Of a DNA stretch of 53,863 nucleotides, positions 8,923 through 16,640 are shown one piece after another. The notes below the pieces were generated by a model. It saw only the letters and a program-made list of their open reading frames with translations, did not search any database and was not told the DNA's origin. This DNA is from an uncultured Verrucomicrobiota bacterium (GTDB lineage Bacteria; Verrucomicrobiota; Verrucomicrobiia; Opitutales; Opitutaceae). Position 1 is the stretch's first letter. Each line of letters begins with the position of its first letter. The translations under genes were made by a program, and so were the position numbers. The stretch covers positions 1 to 53,863 of the forward strand of contig CAIOCT010000007.1 in the NCBI GenBank assembly GCA_903856725.1, in the 5' to 3' direction.

Positions 8923-10743
8923 ATGCCGCCAAAAAAATCAAATAGCTCCGTCCCGGCGGATCGAAGTCAGGCCCCCTTTCCTACTCGATGGCAGCGGTGG
9001 CGGGAGCAGGCGTCTCTATTTCATTGGCGCGACCATTGGTGGAATTTTCTCGATCGCTGGGAGTCCAATCAATCGTTCCGTCGCTGGAGCTACAGCGGGT
9101 TGGCTACTATTCTAGTGTTAGCGAGCTTAGCACATTGGGCCTACCCTTGGTGGACGCAGCGCAACTCGGTGCGACTGGCGCAGCAATGGCTTATCACTGG
9201 TCACTACCAGTACGCGGCTGAAGCGATCCGCGAAGCGATGTTCATCGCACCTGAAAATCCTCAAACGTGGCGCATCGCTGCTGAGCTCGCGGAAATCGGC
9301 GGTAAAAAAAGCCTCGCGGTTGAATATGCACGGCGCGCCGCTAACCTACCCCCAAAAAATCTCGAACGATCCCTCGCCTGGTCCGCCGCGGCTTTGCGCG
9401 CTGACCAAGTAAGCACGGCGGAACTAGCGCTGAGTACAATTTCGATTGAGAAATTAAATGCCTCGGCCCACGCCCAGCGTCTGCTCGGAGAGATTGCGCG
9501 GCGCCAAGTTCGCCTCACTGCTGCTAAAAATCACTTTGCCGCCGCCCGCGCCATCGATGGCCCAGTCGCCATCAATGAAGTACCGCTTGGGGTCATTTTA
9601 CTTAACGCAGTGGCTCCGGCGGAACGGCAACAAGGATTCCACTTATTAACCAAATGGATTTCCAACCGCGAATGGGGCGCCGTGGCTTTGCGCGGCTTGC
9701 TGAAGGATGCCCTCGATCACAACGAGCTCGCGCCGCTGCGCCAATGGGCTGATGCCTTACGGGTTCACCCCAACTGTACTCTCAGCGATATGCCTGATTG
9801 TCTGCGGGCGCTAGCGCGGGCTGATCAGCAACATTACGCCCAAGTGCTTGCCGCGATGGAAAAAGATCATGCCGCGACACCCGAAGCTGCGACCCAATTA
9901 CTCAGTTGGCTTAACCAGATCGGGCGCAGCGCTGACGCAGTTAAATGGATGCAAACCTTGCCTCCTGCGGCCATGCAGCGCCCGCCCCTTGCCGTAGCCG
10001 CAGCCGAAGCCCTGCGTCAAACGGGTGACTGGCCTGCGCTGCAAGCGTGGACTCATCAAAAAAATTGGGGCCCCGAAGCAGATTTTTTACGCTGGGCGTA
10101 CGGCCTGCAGGCTGCTCATCAGCTCAATGATAACAAGATTGCAGAGGAATTATGGCGAACGCTGGAAAGTCACGCGCAGATCAATAGCACCCATGCTCTT
10201 TTTGCAGCTGCCACGATCTATAGTTGGGGCCGCACAACCGAAGCCGAGGCCCTCTGGTGGCAAGCAGCTACTCACGATGGCCAAATCGCCATCGATGCAC
10301 TGGGCTCATTGGCGCGCCATTATCAAACGCAACGGGATGCCGATGGCCAATACCGCGTATTCCGACAACTGCACGCGTTGCGGCCCCATGACGCCGATAT
10401 CGGTAATAATTTTGCTTTTTTTGCAACTCTCACTGGACGCGAGCAACGCCAAACCCAACAAATCATCCAAGCCAATCTCGCCCTTGCTCCCCAACAGCCG
10501 ACTTATTTGGCGACAGCCGCATTCATGCTTTTCATGCAAAATCGCTCGGCCGAATCGCTGGCACTATTGCAACCTCACGTGGCCGAAGTGCCCACGTCTC
10601 TCCCCTTAAAGTTTGCTTATGGACTCGCCCTTGCAGGGACCGGCGAAAAAATAACCGCGCGAACCTTCTTAGATACGCTACCGCCAGCCTCATTAACTGA
10701 GCGCGAGGTGGAAATAATTAAGGCCGCCTTAGCACCGCGCTGA
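8923..10743 (+). CDS. Membrane-anchored tetratricopeptide-repeat protein
   Basis: The 606-residue protein starts with a Trp-rich, basic cytoplasmic-looking segment (about 1-55, with WQRWREQ and WWNFLDRW), one membrane segment at about 58-78 (GLATILVLASLAHWAYPWW), and then an extended alpha-helical repeat region of TPR character to the end (for example YQYAAEAIREAMFIAPENPQTW and AYGLALAGTGEKITA). This topology suggests a protein facing the periplasm that acts as a scaffold. No enzymatic motif is seen. It is transcribed alone, converging on the PEP-CTERM gene. It cannot be assigned to a named family. Confidence 0.72.
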   Translation: MPPKKSNSSVPADRSQAPFPTRWQRWREQASLFHWRDHWWNFLDRWESNQSFRRWSYSGLATILVLASLAHWAYPWWTQRNSVRLAQQWLITGHYQYAAEAIREAMFIAPENPQTWRIAAELAEIGGKKSLAVEYARRAANLPPKNLERSLAWSAAALRADQVSTAELALSTISIEKLNASAHAQRLLGEIARRQVRLTAAKNHFAAARAIDGPVAINEVPLGVILLNAVAPAERQQGFHLLTKWISNREWGAVALRGLLKDALDHNELAPLRQWADALRVHPNCTLSDMPDCLRALARADQQHYAQVLAAMEKDHAATPEAATQLLSWLNQIGRSADAVKWMQTLPPAAMQRPPLAVAAAEALRQTGDWPALQAWTHQKNWGPEADFLRWAYGLQAAHQLNDNKIAEELWRTLESHAQINSTHALFAAATIYSWGRTTEAEALWWQAATHDGQIAIDALGSLARHYQTQRDADGQYRVFRQLHALRPHDADIGNNFAFFATLTGREQRQTQQIIQANLALAPQQPTYLATAAFMLFMQNRSAESLALLQPHVAEVPTSLPLKFAYGLALAGTGEKITARTFLDTLPPASLTEREVEIIKAALAPR

Positions 10744-10769
10744 GAACGGCGACGATCTTGCCTAGGCGG

Positions 10770-10790
10770 AGCACGATTCCCCCCCGTGCT
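10770..10790. terminator. Weak hairpin between convergent genes
   Basis: AGCACG (10770-10775) and CGTGCT (10785-10790) form a 6-bp stem with a C-rich loop between the convergent TPR and PEP-CTERM genes. There is no T-run, so this is only a possible terminator. Confidence 0.3.
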
Positions 10791-10792
10791 AA

Positions 10793-11653
10793 CTAAGCCG
10801 CCGCAGGGGGACGGCGGCGAAAATGCCGCCAACCGAATAAGCCAAGCGCTCCCAGCACGGGCAAGATCGCGCCTACTTCGGGAATCACTTGTCCGTTAAT
10901 CGTGGTAGCTCCGCCGAGTTGATAAACAAGTAGCCCGCTCGCATTCAGAGCCGTGGAGCCAGAACTGCCGGTGACACTACTGGTGTTCGTCACGACGACG
11001 TAGATATAATTTGTGCCGATCACAAAACTGGCATTGGTCGAACCATTCGCGTCTGTAAAATTTTGCAAATAAAGAGCCGAGGTATTAGTCCACGCGGCAG
11101 TGCGCGAGCCCCCGAGCGTGCTGCTGGCGGCATTCACGCTCCCGTTAGTATTTAAGGCAGGATTAACATAAACAGAGTATTGATCGTCGGCCGCAAGTGT
11201 CAGGGCGATCGAAACGTTATTCGTTGCGGCGCCGGTTCCCGTGCCGACGATGGTGAAAGCGAGCCGATACACATACGTCGCGCTATTATTACCAGTCGTC
11301 CCATTGCCCGGTAAATAATCCCCGCCTGCGTTAATCGTACCACCCGTGGCCGCAGTTCTCGCACCTGGAGCTGTGATCCACTGCGCACTCGAACTATTGG
11401 CTACATAGCCTGGATCAATAAACCCCGGAGCTAAAACGTAAGAAGCGCCAGCGTAAGTGCTGTTGCCAGTATAATTCGTTCCATTAACCCTTGCGTAGGT
11501 AACGGTCCAGTGTGCGTCCGTGGTCCCGCCCGCCAGCAAACCGCCTGCGTTATTAGTCCCCGTATAATAGAGTCCGGTAATATCCGTGGCCGTTCCGGCC
11601 CAGGCCTGAGCGCCCAACCACAAGAAAACGGCAGCAATGAAATAAAACCGCAT
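10793..11653 (-). CDS. PEP-CTERM sorting-domain protein
   Basis: The protein has 286 residues with a signal peptide (MRFYFIAAVFLWLGAQAWAG) and a C-terminal tripartite tail: IPEVG, a hydrophobic helix (AILPVLGALGLFGW) and a basic end (RHFRRR). That is the arrangement of PEP-CTERM proteins, which are processed by an exosortase and usually linked to exopolysaccharide-producing bacteria; here the motif reads PEVG rather than PEP. The mature part is rich in Thr, Asn, Gly, Ser and Ala and looks like a beta-rich surface domain (LTLAADDQYSVYVN). No exosortase gene is in the window. A perfect 26-bp palindrome begins 25 bases upstream of the ATG. Confidence 0.8.
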   Translation of the reverse strand: MRFYFIAAVFLWLGAQAWAGTATDITGLYYTGTNNAGGLLAGGTTDAHWTVTYARVNGTNYTGNSTYAGASYVLAPGFIDPGYVANSSSAQWITAPGARTAATGGTINAGGDYLPGNGTTGNNSATYVYRLAFTIVGTGTGAATNNVSIALTLAADDQYSVYVNPALNTNGSVNAASSTLGGSRTAAWTNTSALYLQNFTDANGSTNASFVIGTNYIYVVVTNTSSVTGSSGSTALNASGLLVYQLGGATTINGQVIPEVGAILPVLGALGLFGWRHFRRRPPAAA

Positions 11654-11678
11654 GATGATGAATTTGGAGGCTACAATT

Positions 11679-11704
11679 AAAACTAGGTATTAATACCTAG
11701 TTTT
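11679..11704. promoter_or_regulatory. Perfect 26-bp palindrome (operator or bidirectional terminator)
   Basis: The left arm AAAACTAGGTATT (11679-11691) is followed immediately by its exact reverse complement (11692-11704). As RNA it folds to a stem-loop flanked by A on one side and U on the other in both directions, so it can be the terminator of the exporter gene ending at 11766 on the minus strand. As DNA it is placed like an operator just upstream of the PEP-CTERM gene. The two roles are not exclusive. Confidence 0.7.
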
Positions 11705-11765
11705 CAATCATTAAGCGCCAAAGCACTCGCTCCGCCGCACGTACTGATTCATTCGACTCTAAATG

Positions 11766-12512
11766 CTAAAAAATTAGCAATTTAACCGCCGCTAGGCCGG
11801 TTAAGAGCAAAGCGGTCAGCTCGAACACCTGCTGGTTCATTCTGGCAGCCGCATAACGACCAATGAGGCAACCCACGATGACAGCAGGAGCCAGCTTAAG
11901 ATTTAAGGCTAAGCTATCGTGGTTAATGAGCCCTAAATTAACCATGAAGGGCACTTTGAACCAATTGAGTAATAGAAAGAAAACTGCATTGGTACCGAGA
12001 AAGCCCATCTTGGGCAGGCGCATGGCCAGCAGGTAAATAGTCATCACTGATCCAGCCGCATTTGCCACCAAAGTAGTAAAACCCGCCAACAAGCCGGTGC
12101 CAGCCGCCACCCAGAGCGGAGCCTGTGCCACCAAGGTATCGTCGGGAGCTGGGCGAAATTTTCGCCAATAATGTAGGATCAACATCACGGCGAGGATGGC
12201 CCCGAGCAATCGCCTTGTCTGCCCATCGTCAATATGGCCAAGAGCTAACCAACCGGCTGCTACCCCGGCCATAGTCCAGGGAAACAATTTCCACAAATGC
12301 CGCCACTCCGTATGCCGCCGATAAAGCAGCACCCCAAAAACATCCCCTAAAATGAGGAGGGGCAAAATAACGCCCGTCGCCTGTCGGGCCGGCATCGCGT
12401 TAGCGAGCAGGCCCACAAACAAAATGCTGACCCCAGGGATACCCGTCTTCGCCAATCCCACGACGAGGGCCCCGAGAAATAACAACACCCATTGCCACAG
12501 ATCAAAGGTCAT
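11766..12512 (-). CDS. TauE/SafE family sulfite-exporter-like membrane protein
   Basis: This 248-residue protein has about eight hydrophobic segments in two related halves. The family landmarks are the N-terminal VLLFLGALVVGLAKTGIPG and the second-half repeat VAAGTGLLAGFTTLVANAAGSV. TauE/SafE members export organosulfonates, sulfite or related anions across the inner membrane; the substrate here is unknown because no sulfur-metabolism gene lies nearby. A ribosome-binding-like GGAG is found about nine bases before the ATG, unusual for this window. The gene is transcribed toward the palindrome at 11679-11704, which may end its transcript. Confidence 0.85.
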   Translation of the reverse strand: MTFDLWQWVLLFLGALVVGLAKTGIPGVSILFVGLLANAMPARQATGVILPLLILGDVFGVLLYRRHTEWRHLWKLFPWTMAGVAAGWLALGHIDDGQTRRLLGAILAVMLILHYWRKFRPAPDDTLVAQAPLWVAAGTGLLAGFTTLVANAAGSVMTIYLLAMRLPKMGFLGTNAVFFLLLNWFKVPFMVNLGLINHDSLALNLKLAPAVIVGCLIGRYAAARMNQQVFELTALLLTGLAAVKLLIF

Positions 12513-12570
12513 CGGTTTACGCTCCGCTTGGCGCGCGACGGCAAGATCATGAGTTCTATCAGTAATTTGC

Positions 12571-13641
12571 TCATATTAAAATAGACCCCTCGGAAACGGT
12601 GAGCACCTGCCAACCGACCGTTTCTGCCGGTAGACTTGTTCCCGTCGCAATAACTTGTGGCTCGCCCTCCAACGAAGCCCAGAAGCGCGCTCGCCGTTCG
12701 GGGTCGAGCTCGCCCAATACATCATCGCAGAGTAACACCGGCGTGACGCCGCTCTTGGCTTTAAAATAAGCCGCCTGCGCCAGCCGCAATGCGATGACGA
12801 GGCAACGCTGCTGCCCCTCTGAAGCAAATTGCTTCGCGGGTCGCCCGTTCAGCAATAAATCCAGATCATCGCGATGCGGACCATGCTCCGTAGATTTCAA
12901 CAAGCCATCCCGCGGGCGACTCTTCAGGAGCAGAGCCGCAAATTCCTCGCGTGTGCTCGGAGCAGCATCCGGAGCATAGATCAAACCGGCCGTCTCCCCC
13001 GCTGGGCCCAGCTTGGCATGAGCGATCTGAAACTGTCGGCTCAATTCAGTGACCCCCACCGCTCGTTGCGCAAACAAAGTGAGCGCGTGCACGGACAGCT
13101 CATGCTCAAACGCGTCAAGGGCACCCAGATCACGCCCGCCCTGCTTCAATAGCATATTCCTTTCGGCCAAGGCTCGCGTGTAAGCTTGCAGCGCGATAAG
13201 ATAGCTCGGGTTCATCGCCGCCAAAGTAAGGTCCAACCAACGGCGGCGCAGCGCGGGAGAACCGCGGAGAAATTGATTATCGTGCGAAGAAAAAACTACG
13301 GTAGGGAATTTTCCTATAAAATCAGCCAGCCGCGTGACGCGACCCTGCTCCCACTGCACTTCGCGATTCTGAGCCGTCAAAGTAACGGTGATCCGGCTTA
13401 CGCCGAATTGCTCATGTTCGAGTAAAAAAGCTAATCCCGCTTGAGCCTGGTTAAGGCCAATCAGCGCCCGCGTCTCCGCCCCCCGAAAGGACCGCAATGC
13501 AGTTACATAACCGGCCGCTTCTAAAAAATTCGTCTTTCCCTGCGCATTGGCCCCACACAAAAATGTGCGCTGTCCCTGCAACTCAACCGAGACGAGCGGC
13601 AGATTGCGAAAACCTTGCAAAGTGATCTGGGTGAAACGCAC
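12571..13641 (-). CDS. recF: DNA replication and repair protein RecF
   Basis: RecF loads, with RecO and RecR, the RecA recombinase at single-stranded gaps. It is an SMC-like ATPase. The Walker A motif GANAQGKTN and the signature/Walker B region LLCDDVLGELDPERR are present, with SEGQQRCLVIALRLAQ as the signature segment. The GTG at 13641 gives 356 residues and puts the Walker lysine at position 36, exactly as in E. coli RecF, so it is preferred to the longer frame opening with TTG at 13704. recR is also in this window (43972-44565). The gene diverges from the cyclophilin gene. It is not next to dnaA, dnaN or gyrB, unlike in many bacteria. Confidence 0.93.
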   Translation of the reverse strand: MRFTQITLQGFRNLPLVSVELQGQRTFLCGANAQGKTNFLEAAGYVTALRSFRGAETRALIGLNQAQAGLAFLLEHEQFGVSRITVTLTAQNREVQWEQGRVTRLADFIGKFPTVVFSSHDNQFLRGSPALRRRWLDLTLAAMNPSYLIALQAYTRALAERNMLLKQGGRDLGALDAFEHELSVHALTLFAQRAVGVTELSRQFQIAHAKLGPAGETAGLIYAPDAAPSTREEFAALLLKSRPRDGLLKSTEHGPHRDDLDLLLNGRPAKQFASEGQQRCLVIALRLAQAAYFKAKSGVTPVLLCDDVLGELDPERRARFWASLEGEPQVIATGTSLPAETVGWQVLTVSEGSILI

Positions 13642-13721
13642 AAGTAAGTCAGGCAAGCGCAGTCGCTGCTGTCCATTTGGTTCTTGCGGAATGGCTGACC
13701 CCAAGGCTTTTATCCGCCCTT

Positions 13722-14246
13722 ATGAGCAAAGCCTCCCCCTCCACCACTGAAGTTGCCGTGCTGAAAACTAGCTACGGCGAAATGACCCTCGCTTTCTGGA
13801 CCGACGTCGCCCCCGCGACCGTCGAGAATTTCAAAAAGCTCGCCCGGGCCGGCTATTACAACGGCACGGCCTTTCACCGCATCATCAAGGGCTTTATGAT
13901 TCAAGGCGGTTGCCCCAACACTAAGGTAGGCCAGACCGGCATGCCCGGCACCGGTGACCCAGGCTACAAGATCAAAGCTGAGTTTAATAAAAAATCTCAC
14001 GTCCGCGGCGTCATCTCCATGGCGCGCTCCTCGCACCCTGACTCAGCGGGTTCACAATTTTTCCTCTGCCACGGGGACGCTAAATTTCTAGATAATCAAT
14101 ACACCGGCTTCGGCCAACTCATCGCGGGTGATGACGTGCTTGAACAACTCGCAAATGTTCCCACCAAATCAGGTGGTGGCGGCGAAAAGAGCACGCCGAT
14201 CGATCGGGTCGCTCTCGAAAGCGTCACGATCATCACCCAGCCATAA
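13722..14246 (+). CDS. Peptidyl-prolyl cis-trans isomerase, cyclophilin type
   Basis: Cyclophilins catalyse proline isomerisation during folding. This 174-residue protein has no signal peptide and is therefore probably cytoplasmic. The core motifs FHRIIKGFMIQGG, ISMARSSHPDSAGSQFFLC (read as ISMAR and SAGSQFFLC) and YTGFGQLIAGDDVLEQL are those of short bacterial cyclophilins of the PpiB kind. The in-frame upstream start at 13677 would overlap recF without adding any family homology, so the ATG at 13722 is chosen. A strong intrinsic terminator follows 45 bases after the stop. Confidence 0.93.
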   Translation: MSKASPSTTEVAVLKTSYGEMTLAFWTDVAPATVENFKKLARAGYYNGTAFHRIIKGFMIQGGCPNTKVGQTGMPGTGDPGYKIKAEFNKKSHVRGVISMARSSHPDSAGSQFFLCHGDAKFLDNQYTGFGQLIAGDDVLEQLANVPTKSGGGGEKSTPIDRVALESVTIITQP

Positions 14247-14290
14247 GCTGGTACAGCGCTGAACTCACTCAGCCAATTCCTTATAACGAA

Positions 14291-14321
14291 AACCCGGTGG
14301 CTCGTGCCGCCGGGTTTTTTT
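14291..14321 (+). terminator. Intrinsic terminator after the cyclophilin gene
   Basis: AACCCGGTGGC (14291-14301), loop TCGT, then GCCGCCGGGTT (14306-14316) form an 11-bp stem with one G-U pair, followed by a run of seven T (14315-14321). It ends the plus-strand transcript just before the convergent alanine dehydrogenase. Confidence 0.9.
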
Positions 14322-14338
14322 GCGACTCGCTTGATCGC

Positions 14339-15430
14339 TTACGAATCAAAACCTACCGCCTTGGCCACCGCATCATAAGTGATGCGCCCGTTGCGCGTGT
14401 TTACTCCGCGCGCGAGCCCTTTGTGCTCACTCAGCGCCCGCTCCACGCCTTTTTGCACCATCATCGCGACGAAGGGCTCGGTGGCCTGCGTCAGGCCCAT
14501 GGTAGACGTACGCCCCACGAGCGCAGGCATATTAGGCACTGCATAATGGATTACCCCATGCTCCTGATAAGTGGGCTTCTGATGCGAAGTGGCATGGATC
14601 GTTTCAATGCAGCCGCCTTGGTCGATCGCGATATCGCAGATCACACTGCCGGGCCGCATTTGCGCTACCATTTTTCGGGAAACCACGATCGGCGCCTTGG
14701 CGGCAGGAATCAGGACCGCGCCGATGAGGAGATCAGCATCCGCCACGGCTTGTTCAATATTGGCCGGATTGGACATGAGCGTGACAATGCGGCCGCGATA
14801 CTCGGTATCGAGCGCCTCTAGTTTACGCGTATCCAGATCGAGGACTGTCACGCGCGCCCCCATACCCGCCGCCATTTGCACGGCGTGCGCACCGGAATTA
14901 CCCGCCCCCACCACCACGACATGACCCGGCATAGTACCCGGGATTCCTCCCAGCAAAACGCCCGAACCACCGTGCTGGGATTGCAAAAAATAAGCCCCGA
15001 TCTGAATCGAAAGCCGACCAGCGATCTGCGACATGGGCTTGAGCAAAGGAAACGCCCCATCAGAGCCCTCCACCGTTTCGTAGGCTATCCCCAGAATACT
15101 TTTTCGGCATAATTCCTTGGCCAGCGCGGGGCCTGCCGCGAGGTGCAAATACGTGAAGAGGGTTTGGCCCTGCTGGAGCAAATTATATTCGGCGGCGAGC
15201 GGCTCCTTAACTTTGAGAATCACATCCGCACCTTTCCAAACCTTCGCCGCCGTCGCCACGAGCGTAGCGCCAGCTGATTTATATTCCCCATCGGTAAAGC
15301 CAGCACTGTCGCCAGCTGATTTTTCGATGAGCACCTTGCCACCGAGCGCCGTCACGCGGCGACAAAGACTAGGCGTCATCGAAACGCGAGTTTCACCAAT
15401 TTTAATTTCTTTGGGAACGCCGATAATCAT
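14339..15430 (-). CDS. ald: Alanine dehydrogenase
   Basis: Alanine dehydrogenase reversibly deaminates L-alanine to pyruvate and ammonia with NAD+. The protein starts MIIGVPKEIKIGETRVSMTP, contains the substrate-binding DVILKVKEPLAAEY and FTYLHLAAG with the catalytic histidine, a Rossmann segment VVVVGAGNSGAHAVQMAAGMGA, read as GAGNSGAHAVQ (close to the usual GxGxxG), and IDQGGCIET near the C-terminus. The ATG at 15430 gives 363 residues, close to the usual 370; an extra eleven residues upstream to 15463 have no family match. The stop lies close to the opposing terminator, and the gene is divergent from folA. Confidence 0.94.
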   Translation of the reverse strand: MIIGVPKEIKIGETRVSMTPSLCRRVTALGGKVLIEKSAGDSAGFTDGEYKSAGATLVATAAKVWKGADVILKVKEPLAAEYNLLQQGQTLFTYLHLAAGPALAKELCRKSILGIAYETVEGSDGAFPLLKPMSQIAGRLSIQIGAYFLQSQHGGSGVLLGGIPGTMPGHVVVVGAGNSGAHAVQMAAGMGARVTVLDLDTRKLEALDTEYRGRIVTLMSNPANIEQAVADADLLIGAVLIPAAKAPIVVSRKMVAQMRPGSVICDIAIDQGGCIETIHATSHQKPTYQEHGVIHYAVPNMPALVGRTSTMGLTQATEPFVAMMVQKGVERALSEHKGLARGVNTRNGRITYDAVAKAVGFDS

Positions 15431-15571
15431 AGCGTTATGCCTAGCAGCCACAGCGGGAAACACAAGGAACCTCCCTTAGTCCATTCAGCCTAATCCTCTT
15501 TTTCAAACCCAGCACTTGGTAATTATACTTGCCGGTTGTCCCGAGCGTTCTGTTAGTTGCCTAACCCACGG

Positions 15572-16102
15572 ATGACCAAGCCCCTTACTTTAATTGTCGC
15601 CTGCTCGGAAAATCGCGTCATCGGGCGTGACGGAAAACTCCCTTTTCACATTCCCGAAGACCAGCAGTGGTTTCATGAAAAAACCGCCCACCAGACTGTC
15701 GTGCTGGGCCGAATTTGTTTCGAAACGTGGCCCCGAGTGCTCACCAATGGGCGCGAGCCCGTGGTCATTACGTCACAACCAGAACGCATTCATAAACAGA
15801 TCGCTCACTTGCAGCGGGCGCCGCAAGGCTATGGCGCGAAGCCGGTCCACATTGCGGCGCAGGTCACGGCGGCCTTAGCATTGGCCCAAAAATTACCTGG
15901 AGATATCATGATCTGCGGTGGTCAGCGCATCTACGAAGAGACCCTCCCCCTCGCTCAGCGCATTTTACTGACCCTCGTCCATACCGAGGTGCCCGGCGAT
16001 ACCTACTTCCCAGAATGGCGGCAATCAAACTGGCGCGAGACCTGGCGCCGCGAAAGCCGCGATGCGCATTATCGCTACACTTTTTTGAATCTCGAGAGAT
16101 AG
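15572..16102 (+). CDS. folA: Dihydrofolate reductase
   Basis: Dihydrofolate reductase makes tetrahydrofolate with NADPH. The 176-residue protein contains IVACSENRVIGRDGKLPFHIPEDQQWF (landmarks VIGRDGKLPF and IPEDQQWF), VVLGRICFETWP, VVITSQ and the C-terminal ICGGQRIYEETLPLA. The tryptophan of the usual LPW motif is phenylalanine here. The ATG at 15572 is used; the frame also has a TTG fifteen bases earlier. There is no thymidylate synthase neighbour. It ends ten bases before the convergent carbonic-anhydrase-like gene. Confidence 0.92.
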   Translation: MTKPLTLIVACSENRVIGRDGKLPFHIPEDQQWFHEKTAHQTVVLGRICFETWPRVLTNGREPVVITSQPERIHKQIAHLQRAPQGYGAKPVHIAAQVTAALALAQKLPGDIMICGGQRIYEETLPLAQRILLTLVHTEVPGDTYFPEWRQSNWRETWRRESRDAHYRYTFLNLER

Positions 16103-16111
16103 AGGCGGCCT

Positions 16112-16636
16112 TTACGGTCGCGCTGCATGCGCCCGCGCCGTGGTCACATATTTCTCCGCCCAGCCACGCAGGCTATTTTTCTCTAATTCAGTCAGTGGAC
16201 GCACCACCTTCGCCGGGGCCCCGAGAATCATAGAACCGGGCGGCGCCACAAAGCGCTGAGTGACGAGTGCGTTAGCACCCACAATGCAGCGATCCCCAAT
16301 TTTAGCCCCATCCAGAATGGTAGCCCCCATCCCAATGAGGCATTCGTCGCCAATATCACAGGCATGAATAATCGCGCTGTGACCAATCGTCGTGTAGCGA
16401 CCAATCGTAACCCCATAATTATCGGCCAAATGAATGACGGCTAGGTCCTGAACGTTAGTCCCCTCGCCAATCACGATTGAATTTATATCGCCGCGCAGCA
16501 CCGCTCCGTACCAGACGCTACTCTGCGCGCCAAGGGTCACATCACCCAGCACCGTGGCGTTGGGAGCGACAAAGGCCGCGGGCGCAGTCTGCGGCGTTTT
16601 ACCGAGGTGACGTTCAAGCTGTCGTGGGAGATCCAT
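16112..16636 (-). CDS. Gamma-class carbonic anhydrase family protein (left-handed beta-helix)
   Basis: This 174-residue hexapeptide-repeat protein belongs to the YrdA/PaaY/CaiE-type gamma carbonic anhydrases. The repeats ATVLGDVTLGAQSSVWYGAV, RGDINSIVIGEGTNVQD and IGHSAIIHACDIGDECLIGMGA (landmarks GHSAIIHAC and ECLIGMGA) form a trimeric left-handed beta-helix. Histidines in VIHLAD, TIGHSA and IIHAC are the zinc ligands of the family. Whether it has real carbonic anhydrase activity is not visible from sequence. It starts five bases after the NupC stop on the same strand and so is likely cotranscribed. Confidence 0.88.
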   Translation of the reverse strand: MDLPRQLERHLGKTPQTAPAAFVAPNATVLGDVTLGAQSSVWYGAVLRGDINSIVIGEGTNVQDLAVIHLADNYGVTIGRYTTIGHSAIIHACDIGDECLIGMGATILDGAKIGDRCIVGANALVTQRFVAPPGSMILGAPAKVVRPLTELEKNSLRGWAEKYVTTARAHAARP

Positions 16637-16640
16637 ATGA

